From: Euryodendron excelsum
Lineage: Eukaryota; Streptophyta; Magnoliopsida; Ericales; Pentaphylacaceae
Assembly (NCBI GenBank): GCA_033060915.1
Contig: CM065380.1
Span: 50,187,501 to 50,251,500, forward strand
Direction: 5' to 3'
Length of the DNA: 64,000 nt
Part shown: positions 11,241 to 24,380 of the stretch, one piece after another
Position numbering within the stretch: position 1 is the stretch's first letter
Layout of the letters: each line of letters begins with the position of its first letter
Translations under genes and position numbers: made by a program
Notes under the pieces: model-generated
The model's database searches: none
Seen by the model: the letters and a program-made list of their open reading frames with translations, nothing else
Told to the model about the DNA's origin: nothing

Positions 11241-11640
11241 TATTGGCTCCAAGAAATCTTCAACCTCAACCTTCACTGCAGCATATTTCACTCGCATTTG
11301 AACTGGTATCACAAAGGTACATTAAACACGTAGAAAATACCATAAGATACTAAATCAAATAAAGATCTCAACAAAGCTCCAATCTATCCAACAAGAAACC
11401 AAATATAATGAAGTTGAACCACAACATTTCTATACCAACGCCTGAAAAATTGTACGGGTTAGTAATATTAGAAGAAACGTGCAGCATGATGAGCAAACAA
11501 GAAGCTGACCTTTATTCTCATATAAATGAGAGAGAGGGAGAGAGAGCGAGAGAGGTGTTCTATGATGTTCGAGAGAGAGAAAGCATGAGAAGTAAAAGAT
11601 AGAATGAAAATGCACTAGTGTGTGAAGTGAGCCATCTAGA
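11241..11640 (-). promoter_or_regulatory. Probable 5' leader of the glucanase gene
   Basis: Upstream of the chosen ATG there is a plausible splice acceptor on the minus strand (TTTGTGATACCAG, near 11302). Further up, at about 11520-11585, lies a CT-rich run (GA-rich on the plus strand), typical of plant 5'UTRs. A 5'UTR intron is therefore likely, but no donor could be fixed with certainty. Confidence 0.35.
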
Positions 11641-14508
11641 TTTTGTTTACTGATGACCTATTGATTAATTAGAACTTGTTGGAGAACTAAAAATCATAAT
11701 GTGGTGATTAGTTCAGTGTAATACGAAACTATGATAAAACATAGTTTGACCACCTACAGGGCAAGTCAACAAATGGTGTTCAGCAAGGTGAATAGGAAAA
11801 TACAAAAAAACCAAGATTAAGGAAGAGAAAAGCTAGTCAATTTCCATAGGATGTATGCTAATGTTTCAACTGACTTAACATTGCTGACGTGCATATATTG
11901 TCACTACATTCCGGATGGAAGATGGTGCATGCTTGAGAGAAAACAATAAAAGAGCGGATAAAATTGAACCCACAATGAAGGATCTAAGAAATAATGTCTA
12001 TTGCTGCTCTATCAACTTTTGAAGCTCTAACACAGAAGCAATGAAGGGAGGGAAGAAAGAAAGATTTCAATCCATTCTTCTTAGCAAATGAGTGTTCAAA
12101 GAGACTTATGGAAACAGTTGAAAGCTCAAATCTGCAATCAAATAGAGATGTGAAACCACATACACACGTGTGCATATATAAGTGCACAAACATAAACACG
12201 TAAAATGTACATGAGTTTGTCTAAGGAATACATAGACGATAAGTGAGCACTACTGATACCACAAGTGGAAACAGTGAACTGAGGAAAAAAATACAAAATT
12301 AAGGCATCACGTGGAAATTAGAATACAGAAATAAGAGTCAAGTAAAAACAATTCACATAAAATTAGAAAATAAAAAAAAATTCTTTTCTGATTACAAAAC
12401 AACTATTTACTGAGACGTGACCAGTTGGATTCGCAAGAATCCTAACAAAAGAAAGAAAAAGAGAAAACAAAGAAAAAAAGTTGTTAAACTATATGTGCCC
12501 TGAAAGCCACAGTTTGCACATTTTTATTCCCTCGTTTACATTATCCGTAGTGGATAGCAATTTTAAACTAGCTCATAGTTTTAACATGAAATTGGACACT
12601 TTATCTGGATGACTATAACACCTCTATTCGGTAGAATGGTTTATCTCGACCATTAGAGCAGTGGACTCCGAGTTACTGTATTTGTAAGCTTGGAGTATTC
12701 TGATCTGGATTAAGGGCAAAAACACATTATTATTAACTATCATTTTAACAGAGTTCTTACAATCTACCAATTGTAAAAAAAAGTCTAAACTTTTAAAAGA
12801 CTAAGTTCTAGATGGTGTTTACTTTAATTTATTAGCAGGTGGGACTTTTGTACGGTCAATATCAAGATATCTTGGGTGGACATTGTTTGGGGCTAGGGAA
12901 ATTATAATCTCAATATGGTTATATCATGCTCTATATAGAGAATGGTATCGCCTTTATGAAATTCAATTGCTATAATCACTAAAATTTGTATCCAATATTG
13001 TTTAGTAAAGAGTTTACTAAATCAACTTTATATATGTATATATAATATTATTTATTTTCAAAACTGTATTTTTGGGATTAGTTACTCAAGGATTGGAGAT
13101 GTAAATAAATTTGAGTTGAGTTTTTACATTACGCAATTACAGAAACTATTTTGTGGGGATTTTCCTTTGCCGTAATTAGTAGGACAAGTGCCTTATTGTA
13201 ATTTCTAAATCCAAGAGTGCAACTACTATCATTTAGTGTAATTGGTTGGTAATTTACTATTTCTTTTATTCATCAAGTGTTGCAATTAAGGAAAATTAGT
13301 AAGAGTCCAGATAACAATATGCCTTTTTGATTCCTTCCTAAGCCTTGGGGAACATACCATGCACTAGAGAGAATTTTTTGTTACATTCAGAGAGATCCCA
13401 CTACCTCTAGACTCTAGATCCCACTATCTTTCTTAGTGTATAAGGTCAATGGGAAGGAGATTGAAAATTTTGAGCCTTAGTCTTCAAGTGTGCTCATTCA
13501 TATTCTAAAAAATTGAATCCAAGTGCAAGAAAAGAGTTCAAGAACAAGGCAAGAATTTGTCAAGTTTGGAAGGAGGCTTCAAGCTCATCATCAACAACTT
13601 CTAGTCTCATATCGATAAGGGAAAGAGAAAAAGAATCAAAAAAATACTAGGCAACTAGACAAGTCCAGCAAGAATGTTAGAAAGTTTGTAAGCAAAATTT
13701 TCTCAAGGACATGATAGGCCCATATCAATACACATTTCTCTCCATCTTCAATTGCCAGGATTATTATCAGCCCAATATCAGAGAATTTATCATTTTATAA
13801 GACTAATTTTCTACTGGACATCAAAGTCCCAGATGATCATAGATTTCTCCATCTTCTGTTGTCAACAAAATATCTAGCCAAAAGGGCTAACAACCTTTTC
13901 TTTACCACCTATATTAACCAATAGAATTGAGGAAAAACAAAAACTAAAAATGGGCAACGCAATGGACAAGGAGTCAAGGACAACAATAGCCAGTATGAAA
14001 TAAAACGCCAAAATAAGAATTTTTAGTGAAAAGAATTAATATGAAATTTCCAAAAAAAAAATCAATGGATATAATTTGGCCCTTCCATCATTAGACCTAG
14101 GTGATGAAGAGTAAATTAAAGTAATCCAGAAGTCGCAAGCAAAAGACTTGAAAGACCAAGGCCTTCTGTTGTTCAGCACTCAACTTACTTTAGATCAATG
14201 TGGCCCTTTCACTTCGTTCGCCACCCTGATCCAATAGCAACTTCACAATTAAATTAAGCAAGTTCAATTGATACCGAATGGGAACTTGTCTTCTTCAAAT
14301 TCATTATGCATTTTAATATTAGCATATGTGAATGATAGTGGAATTGTGTTATCATTTATTAAGTTTCTTTGTACAAATTTTTGGCACAGATTCTATGTTT
14401 GATTTCCTAACAATTGACTGTTGTAATGCGCAATAATTATTTATCTCTGATCTGTCTGCATCTTTTATTCTTTGCTGCCCTGTATGTAATGTTTTTTTTC
14501 CTCTTAAT
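11641..14508. other. Intergenic DNA, no gene recognised
   Basis: About 2.9 kb of AT-rich sequence without a convincing reading frame. It is the left flank of the copia insertion; the same flank resumes at 21174. Confidence 0.6.
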
Positions 14509-14513
14509 GATTG

Positions 14514-14943
14514 TATTAGATATTGGGTTTGGGCTTTAGGCCCAATTCCCATGAATGAGACTTTGGGCCCAATTATTATGCACATGGAGGCCCAATCAAA
14601 TGACCCAATTTGGAATCATTCCACCACCTCTCCCTTAACCGCCTTGATAGCCTATATATATGAGGCTTCAGCAATTGTTTTCGACGACGGAAGAAAAAGG
14701 ATCAACGTTTTGCTTGTCAATTCTCTCCATCTCTTTATATTGAGTGCTTAAGTTGTTTTTGAGCCGTGAATAGTGAGGTGTTATTCAGGCAACTGTAATA
14801 ACATCCACCACGAGCAGGGTTGTTGCTCCTACTAGTACTAGAAACGTAAAGCATCCACAGATCCGTCTTCACATTTTTTGGTTTAACCCAAACAAGGTAA
14901 AAATACTGTTTTGACTTCCGCATATGTTCGGGTTCTTCTAACA
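14514..14943 (+). repeat. Copia 5' LTR
   Basis: It pairs with 20743-21173. The U3 region holds several GGCCCAAT repeats and a TATATATA box near 14653, suitable for a promoter. It ends TTCTAACA directly before the primer-binding site. Confidence 0.93.
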
Positions 14944-14957
14944 ACGATATCAGAGCC
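14944..14957 (+). other. Copia primer-binding site
   Basis: ACGATATCAGAGCC follows the 5' LTR directly. It matches the initiator-Met tRNA primer site TGGTATCAGAGC except at its first bases, so the site is slightly decayed. Confidence 0.75.
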
Positions 14958-15005
14958 TAAATGGCATGCTTTCATTTCTTTGTATTTTACTTTAAACTGT
15001 TTATG

Positions 15006-15372
15006 GGATTGAATGGCTATGCCTTCTCTATATATATTCTACAAGATTGAATGGCTTGCCTTTTCTAAATATTTTATGAGATTGAATGGCTATGCCTTCT
15101 CTATATATTTTACGGGATTGAATGGCTGTGCCTTCTCTATATATTTATGAGATTGAATGGTTGTGCCTTCTCTATATATTTTATAGGATTGAATGGCTAT
15201 GCCTTCTTTGTATACTTATGAGATTGAATGGATATGCCTTCTTTATATATTTTACAAGATTGAATGGCTAAACCTTCTCTGTATTTTCAGGATTGAATGG
15301 CATTGCTTTCTCAGACATTTATTTTAAATTGCGTACAGATTGAATGGCTCTGCCTTGTCTATATATTTGATT
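15006..15372 (+). repeat. Minisatellite in the copia leader
   Basis: About ten diverged copies of a 40-50 base unit with the core GATTGAATGGCTATGCCTTC followed by an AT-rich spacer. It lies between the primer-binding site and gag, in the untranslated leader. Confidence 0.88.
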
Positions 15373-15724
15373 TATTATTTCATGTTCAAATATTTCTTTT
15401 GTATTCGCATGTATTGGAAACTGGCATGCAGGAATATGGTATAATATGAGATAGTATTACCCGAAATGCTTTATCTAGTGCGAGGTCCATCGATCGAGAG
15501 AAATTTAGTTTTTCCTCTTGAAACCTAAGTTTGTTTTTGTGCATAAATTAAATTCAAATTTGAAAATTATCACGTGGCATGGGAGATGATTGGGAACTCA
15601 ACAATCTTTCGATCCCGCAACATGTTGAAAAATTGTCATTACTTTAATTTAGATTTTTGCATCAAAATTATATGCGATGCTATACTCTAACATCCTATAC
15701 ATATTGTTTATGTGAAAATAAGAA

Positions 15725-16918
15725 ATGGCAGCTAAAGGGATTGTAGCTGATTTGACTAGAGGAGAAAACCTAGATGGCGATAACTATGACATATGGTGTT
15801 GTAAGATTCGTTTTCTCCTCAATGAATAAGAGGCCTTGGAGACTCTTGAGATGATAATGCCAGAGCCTAAGTAGGGTGATACTCCTCAACATCGCTTTGA
15901 CCTAGAGGTCTATCAAAAGTGGTGAAATGAAGATCGTAGTGCTCACTTTACTATGTTAGCAAGCATGGACAAAGATCGCATCGATGAGTTTCAGAATTAC
16001 CCTACTGCACATGACATGTGGGAGGCCCTTAAACAGAAATATGGTGTTACCTCACTTGCAAGGCTGCTCGGGTTGACTATGAGATTTGACTCTTACTAGA
16101 ATAAACAGTATCATTCAATGAAACAACATTTATGAGTCATGTCAGCCATTATACGTGAACTAAGTGTTGCAGGTCATATGTTGACCAACGAACAGCAAGT
16201 TCAGGCAATGCTTCGCTCTCTTCCACATTCTTGGGAGCAGATGAAGCAAAATACGGTGCATAATGAGAATGTCAAAACATTCAAGGACCTATCGCATCAT
16301 CTGGAACTAGAAGCTGAGCGCATAAATGCTACCAAAATTGAAAGTAGCTCATGCGTTGCTGATGCTAGTTCACGTCGGGCATTCAAGCGCAACAAAAACG
16401 AAAAGAATGTTGAACGTAAACTCAGAGCCAATGGTGCTAATTTCAAGAAACATGCTAGGGGCAGACGAGGTAACAAAAAAAACAAAGCCAAGATGACTTG
16501 CTATAACTTTGGCAAGATGGGACATTTCACTCGTGAATGTACTGAGCTAAAAAAGGTACTTCCTAATCTTGTTTCCCGTATTGATTACTTTGTGTCTAAT
16601 CAAGCATTAATTACTCATTATTCTTATTTGTGGGTTATAGATTCAGGAGCCACAGACCATACAGCAAGGAACAGGTCCAATTTTGTGAAGTATCGCCGAG
16701 TTCCTACTGGGAGCAGGAAGATCTACATGGGGAATGAGTCTAGTGTGGACGTGCTTGGAGTTGGTACCTATAGGCTGGACCTACGACATGGGCGCATTTT
16801 GTATCTCCATGATGTACTTTATGCTCCCGGAATTCGAAGAAACTTGCTTTCAGTTGTTAGTTTAATGCATCTAGGTTTTAGTTTTCTTTTTGAGGGACAA
16901 TACGTAAAACTTTGGTAA
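15725..16918 (+). pseudogene. Copia Gag and protease remnant
   Basis: The frame opens with MAAKGIVADLTRGENLDGDN and is cut by at least five in-frame stops before 16139. From there it runs 259 codons without a stop. Gag homology is followed by a zinc knuckle, CYNFGKMGHFTREC (16499-16540), whose second Cys is Phe. Next comes the aspartic protease motif WVIDSGATDH (near 16630) and a protease C-terminal block LGVGTYRL...LLSVVSL. The catalytic DSG is preserved, but the broken Gag makes the product non-functional. Confidence 0.92.
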
Positions 16919-18193
16919 CTGTTTTTTATGGATCTGGTTTTGTTATTGGATGGTTTCTTGGTTTTAGATGTTGACTGTTCTAGCATTTATCATGCACGTG
17001 AGTCTGTTTCTTATACTGCATCTGTAAAGTCACATCGGGCAAGAAAGGATGACAAGGTTAGCTAGAGAGGGATTCCTAAGCCCACTCGCTAAAATCAACT
17101 TGCCAATATGTGAGCATTGTCTTGCAGGAAAGGCAACCAAGAAACCTTTGGCAAAGCCAAACGGGCATCTGTACCATTGCAGTTGGTACATTCTGATATT
17201 TGTGGCCTAATGACCGTGAGGGCAAGGCATGGTGCACATTATTTCATCACATTTATAGATGACTATACGCGTCTTGGTTATGTCTATTTGATCTCCTATA
17301 AGTCTGAAGCATTAAATTACTTCAAACATTATGTTAAAGAGGTTGAGAATCAGTTCGGCAAAAGCATTAAAGCTCTTAGAACTGACCAGAACCATATCTA
17401 TTTGAGCAATCTAAAGAGCTATGTGAAGAACAAGGGACTGTCAAACAATTGACTATTCCTAACACTCCGCAGCAAAATGGTGTGGCGGAAAGACAAAATC
17501 GCACCTTGTTAAATATGGTTAGATCGATGATGGCATAGGCAAACCTTCCAATTTCTTATTAGGGGGATGTTTTATTGACTGCAGCCTATATTCTTAACCA
17601 AGTGCCTAAAAAATCAATATCTTCCACCCCATATGAGCTATGGACAGGAAAAAAGCCAGACTTGGACAATTTGCGGCCTTGAGGACAGCAGCTTATGTGC
17701 ACAATACTTCTCATAAATTTGAGAAGTTAGGTCCTAGAGGAAAAAAATGTATCTTCATTGGCTATTCAAAGCACTCTAAGGGCTATGTGTTCATTGGAGA
17801 GCAGCCTAATGGAAGTGTGACTGAAATTGAGTCACAAGATGTGCTTTTCCTCAAGAAAGATTTTCCTAACAGAGGAGAAGTATCTAGAGATGTGAAACTT
17901 TATAAGTTACAAGATCCACAAGAAGTTGCACCAAGTAGCCTAGATAAAAATGATGAAGAAATTCCTCAATCCCCTAGGGATAATGGGATTCTCTAGATTC
18001 AGAGTTGCGTAGAAGCAAACTTGGAAGCATCCCTCGTCGTCATTTTAAGATTGAAGGGAAAGCTTTCATGATTGCTCCGCATGATGAAATAGAGCCTAAA
18101 ACTGTGAAAGAAGCTCTTTCATCACCTACTAGTAAAGAAAGGATAGCTGCAATGAATGATAAAATAGAATCTATGAAAGTCAATCATGTTTGA
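16919..18193 (+). pseudogene. Copia integrase remnant
   Basis: Pieces of the zinc-binding region (CEHCLAGKATKKPFGKAK) precede the catalytic core with HSDICGLM, FIDDYTRLGYVYL and, near 17385, RTDQNHIYLS. In intact relatives the last motif is RTDxGGE(Y/F). A C-terminal block GYSKHSKGYVF follows. Stops near 17452, 17537 and 17996 break the frame. Confidence 0.9.
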
Positions 18194-19651
18194 GACTTGG
18201 TTGGCATACCACCTGGGCGTAAGACTATTAAGAACAAATGGGTTCTAAAAGTCAAACACAAGGCAGATGGATCTATTGAAAGGTACAAAGCTCGCTTAGT
18301 AGCTAAAGGTTACACCTAAAAGGAAGGAGTAGACTATGACAAAACCTTCTCCCCAGTCATAAGGTTTGCCTCAATTCGCTTAATTCTAGCCATAGTTGCT
18401 CGTTTGGACTTGGAACTACACCAAATAGATGTTAAGACCGCATTTCTTAATAGAGAACTAGATAAGGAGATCTATATGGATCAATCTGAAGATATTGTGA
18501 CAGTGGATCAAGAGCACAAAGTTTGTAAGCTTTTTAGATTCATTTATGGCCTGAAGCAATCATCTAGACAGTGGTATTTGAGATTTAATCAAGCCATTAT
18601 ACAAATTTTCAATGATCGACGAAGACCACTGTGTATACATGAAGCGGTCTAAAGACAGTTTCATAATATTGTGATTATATGTTGATGACATTTTGTTGGC
18701 TGAAAATGATAAGGAGATGATTATCACTACCAAACAGTGGTTGTCCTCTACTTTTGAGATGAAGGACATGGATGAGGCTAGTTATGTGCTCGGAGTTAAG
18801 ATCCTTAGGGATCGTTCTAAGAAAATTCTCGGTTTATCTCAAGAGACCTACATTGAGAAGATTCTTGAATGATTCCAAATGCACAACTGTAAGCCCATTG
18901 ACACTCCTGTTACGAAAAATAAGAGCTTAAGCCTTGAAATTTGTCCTAAGACACTTGAAGAAAAAGATAAGATGACCCTTGTTTCCTACTCTAATGCTGT
19001 TGGGAGCCTAATGTACGCTATGATGTGTATTCAATATGACATTTGCTATGCAATTGGCCTGGTAAGCCGATATCAGTCGAATCTTGGACTAGCTCATTGG
19101 AAAGCAGTCAAAAGGATATTGCACTATCTCAGAGGGACCTCAAATTACATGCTATGTTATCAATCCTCAAGCTTGCACTTGGTTGGCTATAGTAATGCTG
19201 ATTGGGGAGGTGATCTAAATGAGCACAAGTCTACATCGGGATATGCTTTCTTACTTAATGGCGGAGCGATTTCATGGTGTAGTAAAAAGTAATCATGTAA
19301 TCTTTGTCTACTATGGAGGAAGAGTATGTGGCTTGTTCAGCTGCTGTTCAAGAGGCTGTTTGGTTAAGGCGATTCCTTCAACATCTCAGAGTTTTCACAC
19401 ATACTTGGGGCCCTGTGACAATCCATTGTAATAGCATGGCTACATTTGCCTATGCTAAAAATCCCAAGTATCATGGAAGAACCAAACACATTGACCTAAG
19501 ATACCATTTCATCAGAAGCATGGTTGCACAAAATAAAGTGATCTTGAAGTATATCTCTACGAGTAAGATGATTGCAAATCCCCTGACTAAGCCTATAGCC
19601 AAAGAGGCTTATATGCCATATGTTAGGATGTTAGGACTTCGTAAATGGTAA
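18194..19651 (+). pseudogene. Copia reverse transcriptase and RNase H remnant
   Basis: The RT starts with [25 protein letters not shown] sequence across a stop, then IDVKTAFLNRELDKEIYMDQ and YGLKQSSRQWY. The catalytic YVDD is intact at 18678-18689 but in another frame from the block before it. RNase H follows with SNADWGGDLNEHKSTSGY, then after a frameshift STMEEEYVACSAAVQEAVW and a C-terminal block ending MLGLRKW at 19651. There are several stops and at least three frame changes. Confidence 0.92.
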
Positions 19652-20731
19652 TCTTGTGATGTAGATTCAGTTGATCACTTTTATGTATAATCACCATTTT
19701 TGAGATATTAATGGATTAATGCATATATATAACTTATTTTTGAATTTTGCATTATTAGTGTAGCACACATATTGAGTATGTCAACGGGTGAAATTGGCTC
19801 ACTCACAAGAACAATTGCCTTTGGCACCTATGATAGCATGCTTATGGCACTTAAAATGGCGAGCAAAGATGAGACACGGAAGGCTATAGTGCCGCCTTCT
19901 TTATATACAGGATGAGGTCTGGCGGTCGAAGGCCGATGATGGTTATTAATTAATATCCATCATACCTGTTGTAGAGAGCCAGATGCGAGAGCTTCATTTG
20001 GCACTTTTGTATAGCAAGCTTATGAAGACTTGAGTTAGACGCTTGCGTAGTGACTAGACTAGGATCTGAGCAGTGTTGTAGTTTAACATACACTCTCGGG
20101 AAGAGTTGCTCTACCGTAATATGTATTTCATACTACATGTGCTTGACGACCAATTATGAAGGTGAATGAATGGATCCCAGCTTCTTCACCATGTGAGTCC
20201 ATTATGTCATCTTCAAATAACTGAGTATTGTTTGTACTCTTGTTACTTTTGACTATGTCATGAAGTAAAATAATTGATGATCAGCTAATTTACGGTGTCA
20301 CTTACGGTCATGAATGATTCGACCTTCTGGACGTTGCTGGAAAAGCGATCAGTTCTGAGCCAAATGGCATGAAGGCGAAGGAAAGACAATCTAATACATC
20401 CTACATTATATTCAATGTGCACAACTTTTGTCATTTCATGTAGTATGACAAAAGTGTGAATATATTGGCAAAAGCTCTAGAGGTTAAGCATAACTCTCTG
20501 AGGGATTAGAGATGCTTGAACCGATGTCATTACATAGGTCTAGGGTACATGAGACACTTCTTTTTCAAGGGTTGATGTCTTTATACTGACTCTGAAAGAG
20601 TTACTAGTATAGAGCTCCCAATTGCAAGTGTGCTCGATGGTCGCACAGCTCATTAACTAAGTATGAACTTGCCCTACAGTAAAAAAGATGGATAGAGAGA
20701 AAAGAGACAATGGTATTGGCCCTACCATGTG
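19652..20731 (+). other. Long non-coding 3' region of the copia element
   Basis: About 1.1 kb between the end of RNase H and the polypurine tract has no reading frame of note. Typical copia elements have far less here. The stretch may carry packaging or regulatory sequence, or the relic of an extra gene. Confidence 0.6.
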
Positions 20732-20742
20732 CAAGTGGGAGA
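20732..20742 (+). other. Copia polypurine tract
   Basis: CAAGTGGGAGA lies directly before the 3' LTR, as expected for the plus-strand primer. Confidence 0.8.
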
Positions 20743-21173
20743 TATTAGATATTGGGTTTGGGCTTTAGGCCCAATTGCCAAGAATGAGACTTTGGGCCCA
20801 ATTATTATGCACATGGTGGCCCAATCACATGACCCAATTTGGAATCATTCCACTGCCTCTCCCTTAACCGCCGTGATAACCTATATATATGAGGCTTCGG
20901 CAATTGTTTACGATGACAGAAAAAAAAGGATCAACGTTTTGCTTGGCAATTCTCTCCGTCTCTTTATATTGAGTGCTTGAGTTGTTTTTGAGCCGTGAAT
21001 AGTTAGGTGTTATTTAGGCAACCGTAATAACATCCACCACGAGCAAGGTTGTTGTTCCTACTAGTACAGGATACGTAAAGCATCTATAGATCCGGTCTAC
21101 ACATTTTTCAGTTTAACCCGAACAAGGTAAAAATAGTGTTTTGACTTCCGCATATATTCGGGTTCTTCTAACA
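20743..21173 (+). repeat. Copia 3' LTR
   Basis: It pairs with 14514-14943 at about 92-93 per cent identity by eye and is followed by the GATTG target duplication. Confidence 0.93.
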
Positions 21174-21178
21174 GATTG

Positions 21179-23300
21179 TAATTAAGAGCGTTGGTTTAGT
21201 TCACTACAATAAAGTTTTGAAAAGCTCCCAAAACTTTAATTACCTTTGAGTTACTTGCTAACAAGAAACTAAGCCCAACAAGATGACCCCAACCCAAATT
21301 TAACCAGAACTTTAATTAGCTAAAGAGTTTCTAGTTAGTGAGAATATAAGTTTGGCAAGACTTAGCACAACTGAGAGCTGAGCAAATTAAACTATCCTTA
21401 CTCCTGCAGAAAACCACAAAAAAAAATAATAATAATAATAATAAAAGGAAGAAAGAAGAAAAACCCAAGAAATAGGAAAAATACAGAACACCACTACAAC
21501 TTAAGCCTAAACTCAGAGAACCCACATAGCAAAACCCCTATAAACATCACACAACAAAGTACCCAGAAGTATAAATCAAGAGAAAAAGAGTGAATGAGTA
21601 CCTGATTGAACTGGCTTAGCTGCAAAAAAAAAAAAAAAAAAAAAAACAGAAATTTACCCTCACAAGAGACCTCCAAAGATTTAACAAAACCCTAAAATTC
21701 AGACACAGCCTTAAGCCTCAGACATAAAACTGACAACCCAGAACACACAAATTTAGTAAAGAATCTCAAAAGATTACAAAACCGCCCAAACAAAGTTAAG
21801 AGCCTCACACTTACATATGTGGAAACCAGAAGAGCATAACATAATCCTGTACACTTCTGAGAATTCTTCACTTGAATGCAAGATTATCAACTATACCCCA
21901 CTAACCCTTTGATAGACACACGTATACTTTTATATAAAAATGTATAAACTAGTAGAAGAAGCTATAGAGACCTCTTTAATGGCAGCTTCTTTCTTCCTAT
22001 TCTCAGGTTTCGCCAGTTCAGTCTTCAGACCTCTGTAGGCGAGTTTTGTCTTGTGGATTGTCCTTTTGGAATTACTGTTTGGTGATGAGTATGAAGACTG
22101 AACCATGAGATGATGAGAGTTTTGGACAGTTTTGAGATTGTTTGTCGCCGTATGTCTAGTATTATGTAAATCAAGGGGGGAAAAAATAAACAAGAAATGG
22201 TTGGACACTTGGCACCAATTAGGGAACTTTTTTTGTGATTTTTCCTCCTAAAAGTGACTTTTTTGTTTTTTTTTTTTTTTTTCTTGTTTTCAATGGTTTG
22301 AAAAGGAATATGAAAAGTCATTCTTTAGTGAGAAACGGTTCATATGTGCACTGGGCAATTAATGCAAAATTCTTTTTATCTTTAGGTCTTGTTTTAATGC
22401 AAATCTGCATGGTATAGCTTTTTGTCAACTTCTTTAACTAACTTTTTTTTCATTTTTCTAAATTTTCTTTCAATCAAAACTCGATTTTCTGTCTTGGGTA
22501 AGGATAATCCATAAAAAATTAAATTTTGACTAAAAATTAATATTAAATTTTTTTACTTTTAAGCTATCCCTAGCAAAATAATGGCTGAATTTGTGTCCAT
22601 AATTGGATTTTCATGCCCATGAAATTACATCCATCATTTATAAAAATATATGATTTACGTTATTCATGTAAACAGTGATCATGTACTGATACACAAATCG
22701 AATTAGTCCCTCCAAGATATAAATACCTTGTGAAAAAAATTTTTTGAGCATTATGCCTCTCTCACATATTGAACGTATACTGCAATTTTTTTGGGAGAGA
22801 GAGAGAGAGAGTTTTAAATTGAAAATGGTCCCATTACTTTTTTGTAGCCTTGAAATAATTGAAAATAGGATGAGCGATTTTCCCCCCACAAATGGACTGA
22901 ATTCTCCTCCAAGCTCTTTGCCAACTTTCAAACAGATATAGCAATCATGAGGGATTTTTCTGTTTGGCTTCCACATATCTTTTTTAGTATAATAATTAAT
23001 AAATTAAGGTTGGCCATATTGAGTCTTTGACAAGTAATTTTCTCAATTTTTAAATATTGTTCTGCTTTCTTAAAATATTTAACTATTTCGGAGAAACTCT
23101 CAGTTTCCAATTTTAGTGAAGTGGGGGAACAAATATGTTAAACCTTTTCTTCTCCTTCAAACAAAGCCTTCAAAAAAAAAAAAAAAAACAAACAAACAAA
23201 TTGTTCGGAATTCGAAAATAAAGAACACTTTTGCAGCCATGTTATGCGACACATCACTTTATTAATTTGTTAAACAAATCATGGCGCCAAAAGTAGTCCA

Positions 23301-23356
<56 letters not shown>

Positions 23357-24380
23357 GGGCTTCTTAGTTGGAAAGTGATTTGGTCCAGTGGATGGCAAAC
23401 GTCAAAAGTCCATCTCTTCTTTCTCTGTCTTACCTCACCCATCTAAGGACAAAGATTCCCTATCATCAGGCTCCTATCCTGCGAAATGGGCCAAACAACA
23501 TAGATTGCACAGGCTAGATACAATTACAATCTAAAATGGCATTTATGGCAAAGGGCTCAACAATTGCCCCCACCCACTGAAAAGAATTACACACACCCCC
23601 AGGGTTAGCAAGGGTAGCAAGGATGTTGACCTGCAGACTGCATTTCAATTCTACTCGTCTTATAGGCATATAAGAGTTCCAAACAATGAAACAATAGAAG
23701 CAAACAAATATGCGTGTAACCAACCTTAAATTGACCCGACTTCGACTTCACAGTTATCACATGGGTGGTTCATTCCATTTCATCTATTCCTCAACTCTCT
23801 TAGTTAAAGATCCAACCAAACCCGTAATACATATATATACACACGCATGCACATGTATAGATTCTCTATCTTACGAACAAGATTTTCTGTAAAGCATCAT
23901 AGGAAAGTTCAAGATGGCTGGGGATCTATTTTGGTCCAGAAATAACATCAACCCACTATCCCAAGGTCATATTTGGATTTAAAGAAAGCTCTCTTTGTTT
24001 ATTTTTTCATAACATTGGGGCATTCTATCACAATAGGGAACAATGAAAAAGCCTAACAAGCATTTCTCATAGATGGGTCACTAAGGCATATGGATATGAT
24101 AAATCTATTTGTCAGCACAAGAACCGGATAAAAGAACCTTCAAAAATTAAGACCTTGAAGTAAGATAAAACGTATCTACGGACATTGATAAGGTTATAAA
24201 TTTCACATCTAGAACACGAGAATATTCCAACCAGAAAAAGGTAGTAGAACCACAAAGATTAGTATGATCGGAACAGCACCAACATCAACCCCAATCAAAT
24301 ATTACATCACCTGAGTCAGTTAAATGTAAATATTTGAAAGATTCTCCATTTAGCAGCAGAATATCATGGCTTTAAGTAGC
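21179..24380. other. Intergenic DNA right of the copia element
   Basis: No gene is recognised. The stretch contains an A22 run near 21624, AT-rich sequence at 22400-23280, a long GA microsatellite and, at 23460-24380, the downstream flank and 3'UTR of the minus-strand SR gene. Minus-strand frames near 22020-22210 look spliceable but match no family I know. Confidence 0.5.
23306..23355. repeat. (GA)25 microsatellite
   Basis: An uninterrupted GA dinucleotide array of 50 bases. Confidence 0.95.

Larger units (their letters stand above)
14514..21173 (+). mobile_element. Full-length, defective Ty1/copia retrotransposon
   Basis: A 6.66 kb element lies between two LTRs (14514-14943 and 20743-21173) and is flanked by the 5-base duplication GATTG (14509-14513 and 21174-21178). 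Its domain order is Gag, protease, integrase, reverse transcriptase, RNase H, which defines the copia superfamily. The LTRs differ at about 30 of 430 positions by eye, so the insertion is not recent. All coding regions carry stops and frameshifts. The LTRs run TATTAG...CTAACA, so the usual 5' TG is TA in both copies. Confidence 0.95.

Noticed and set aside
11408..11602. Plus-strand frame rich in Arg/Glu
   Set aside because: It is the translation of a GA-rich tract in the glucanase 5' leader.
21930..22210. Minus-strand frame with a Lys-rich stretch and possible splice donor
   Set aside because: I could not match it to a family or find following exons; the sequence looks like an untranslated leader or chance frame.
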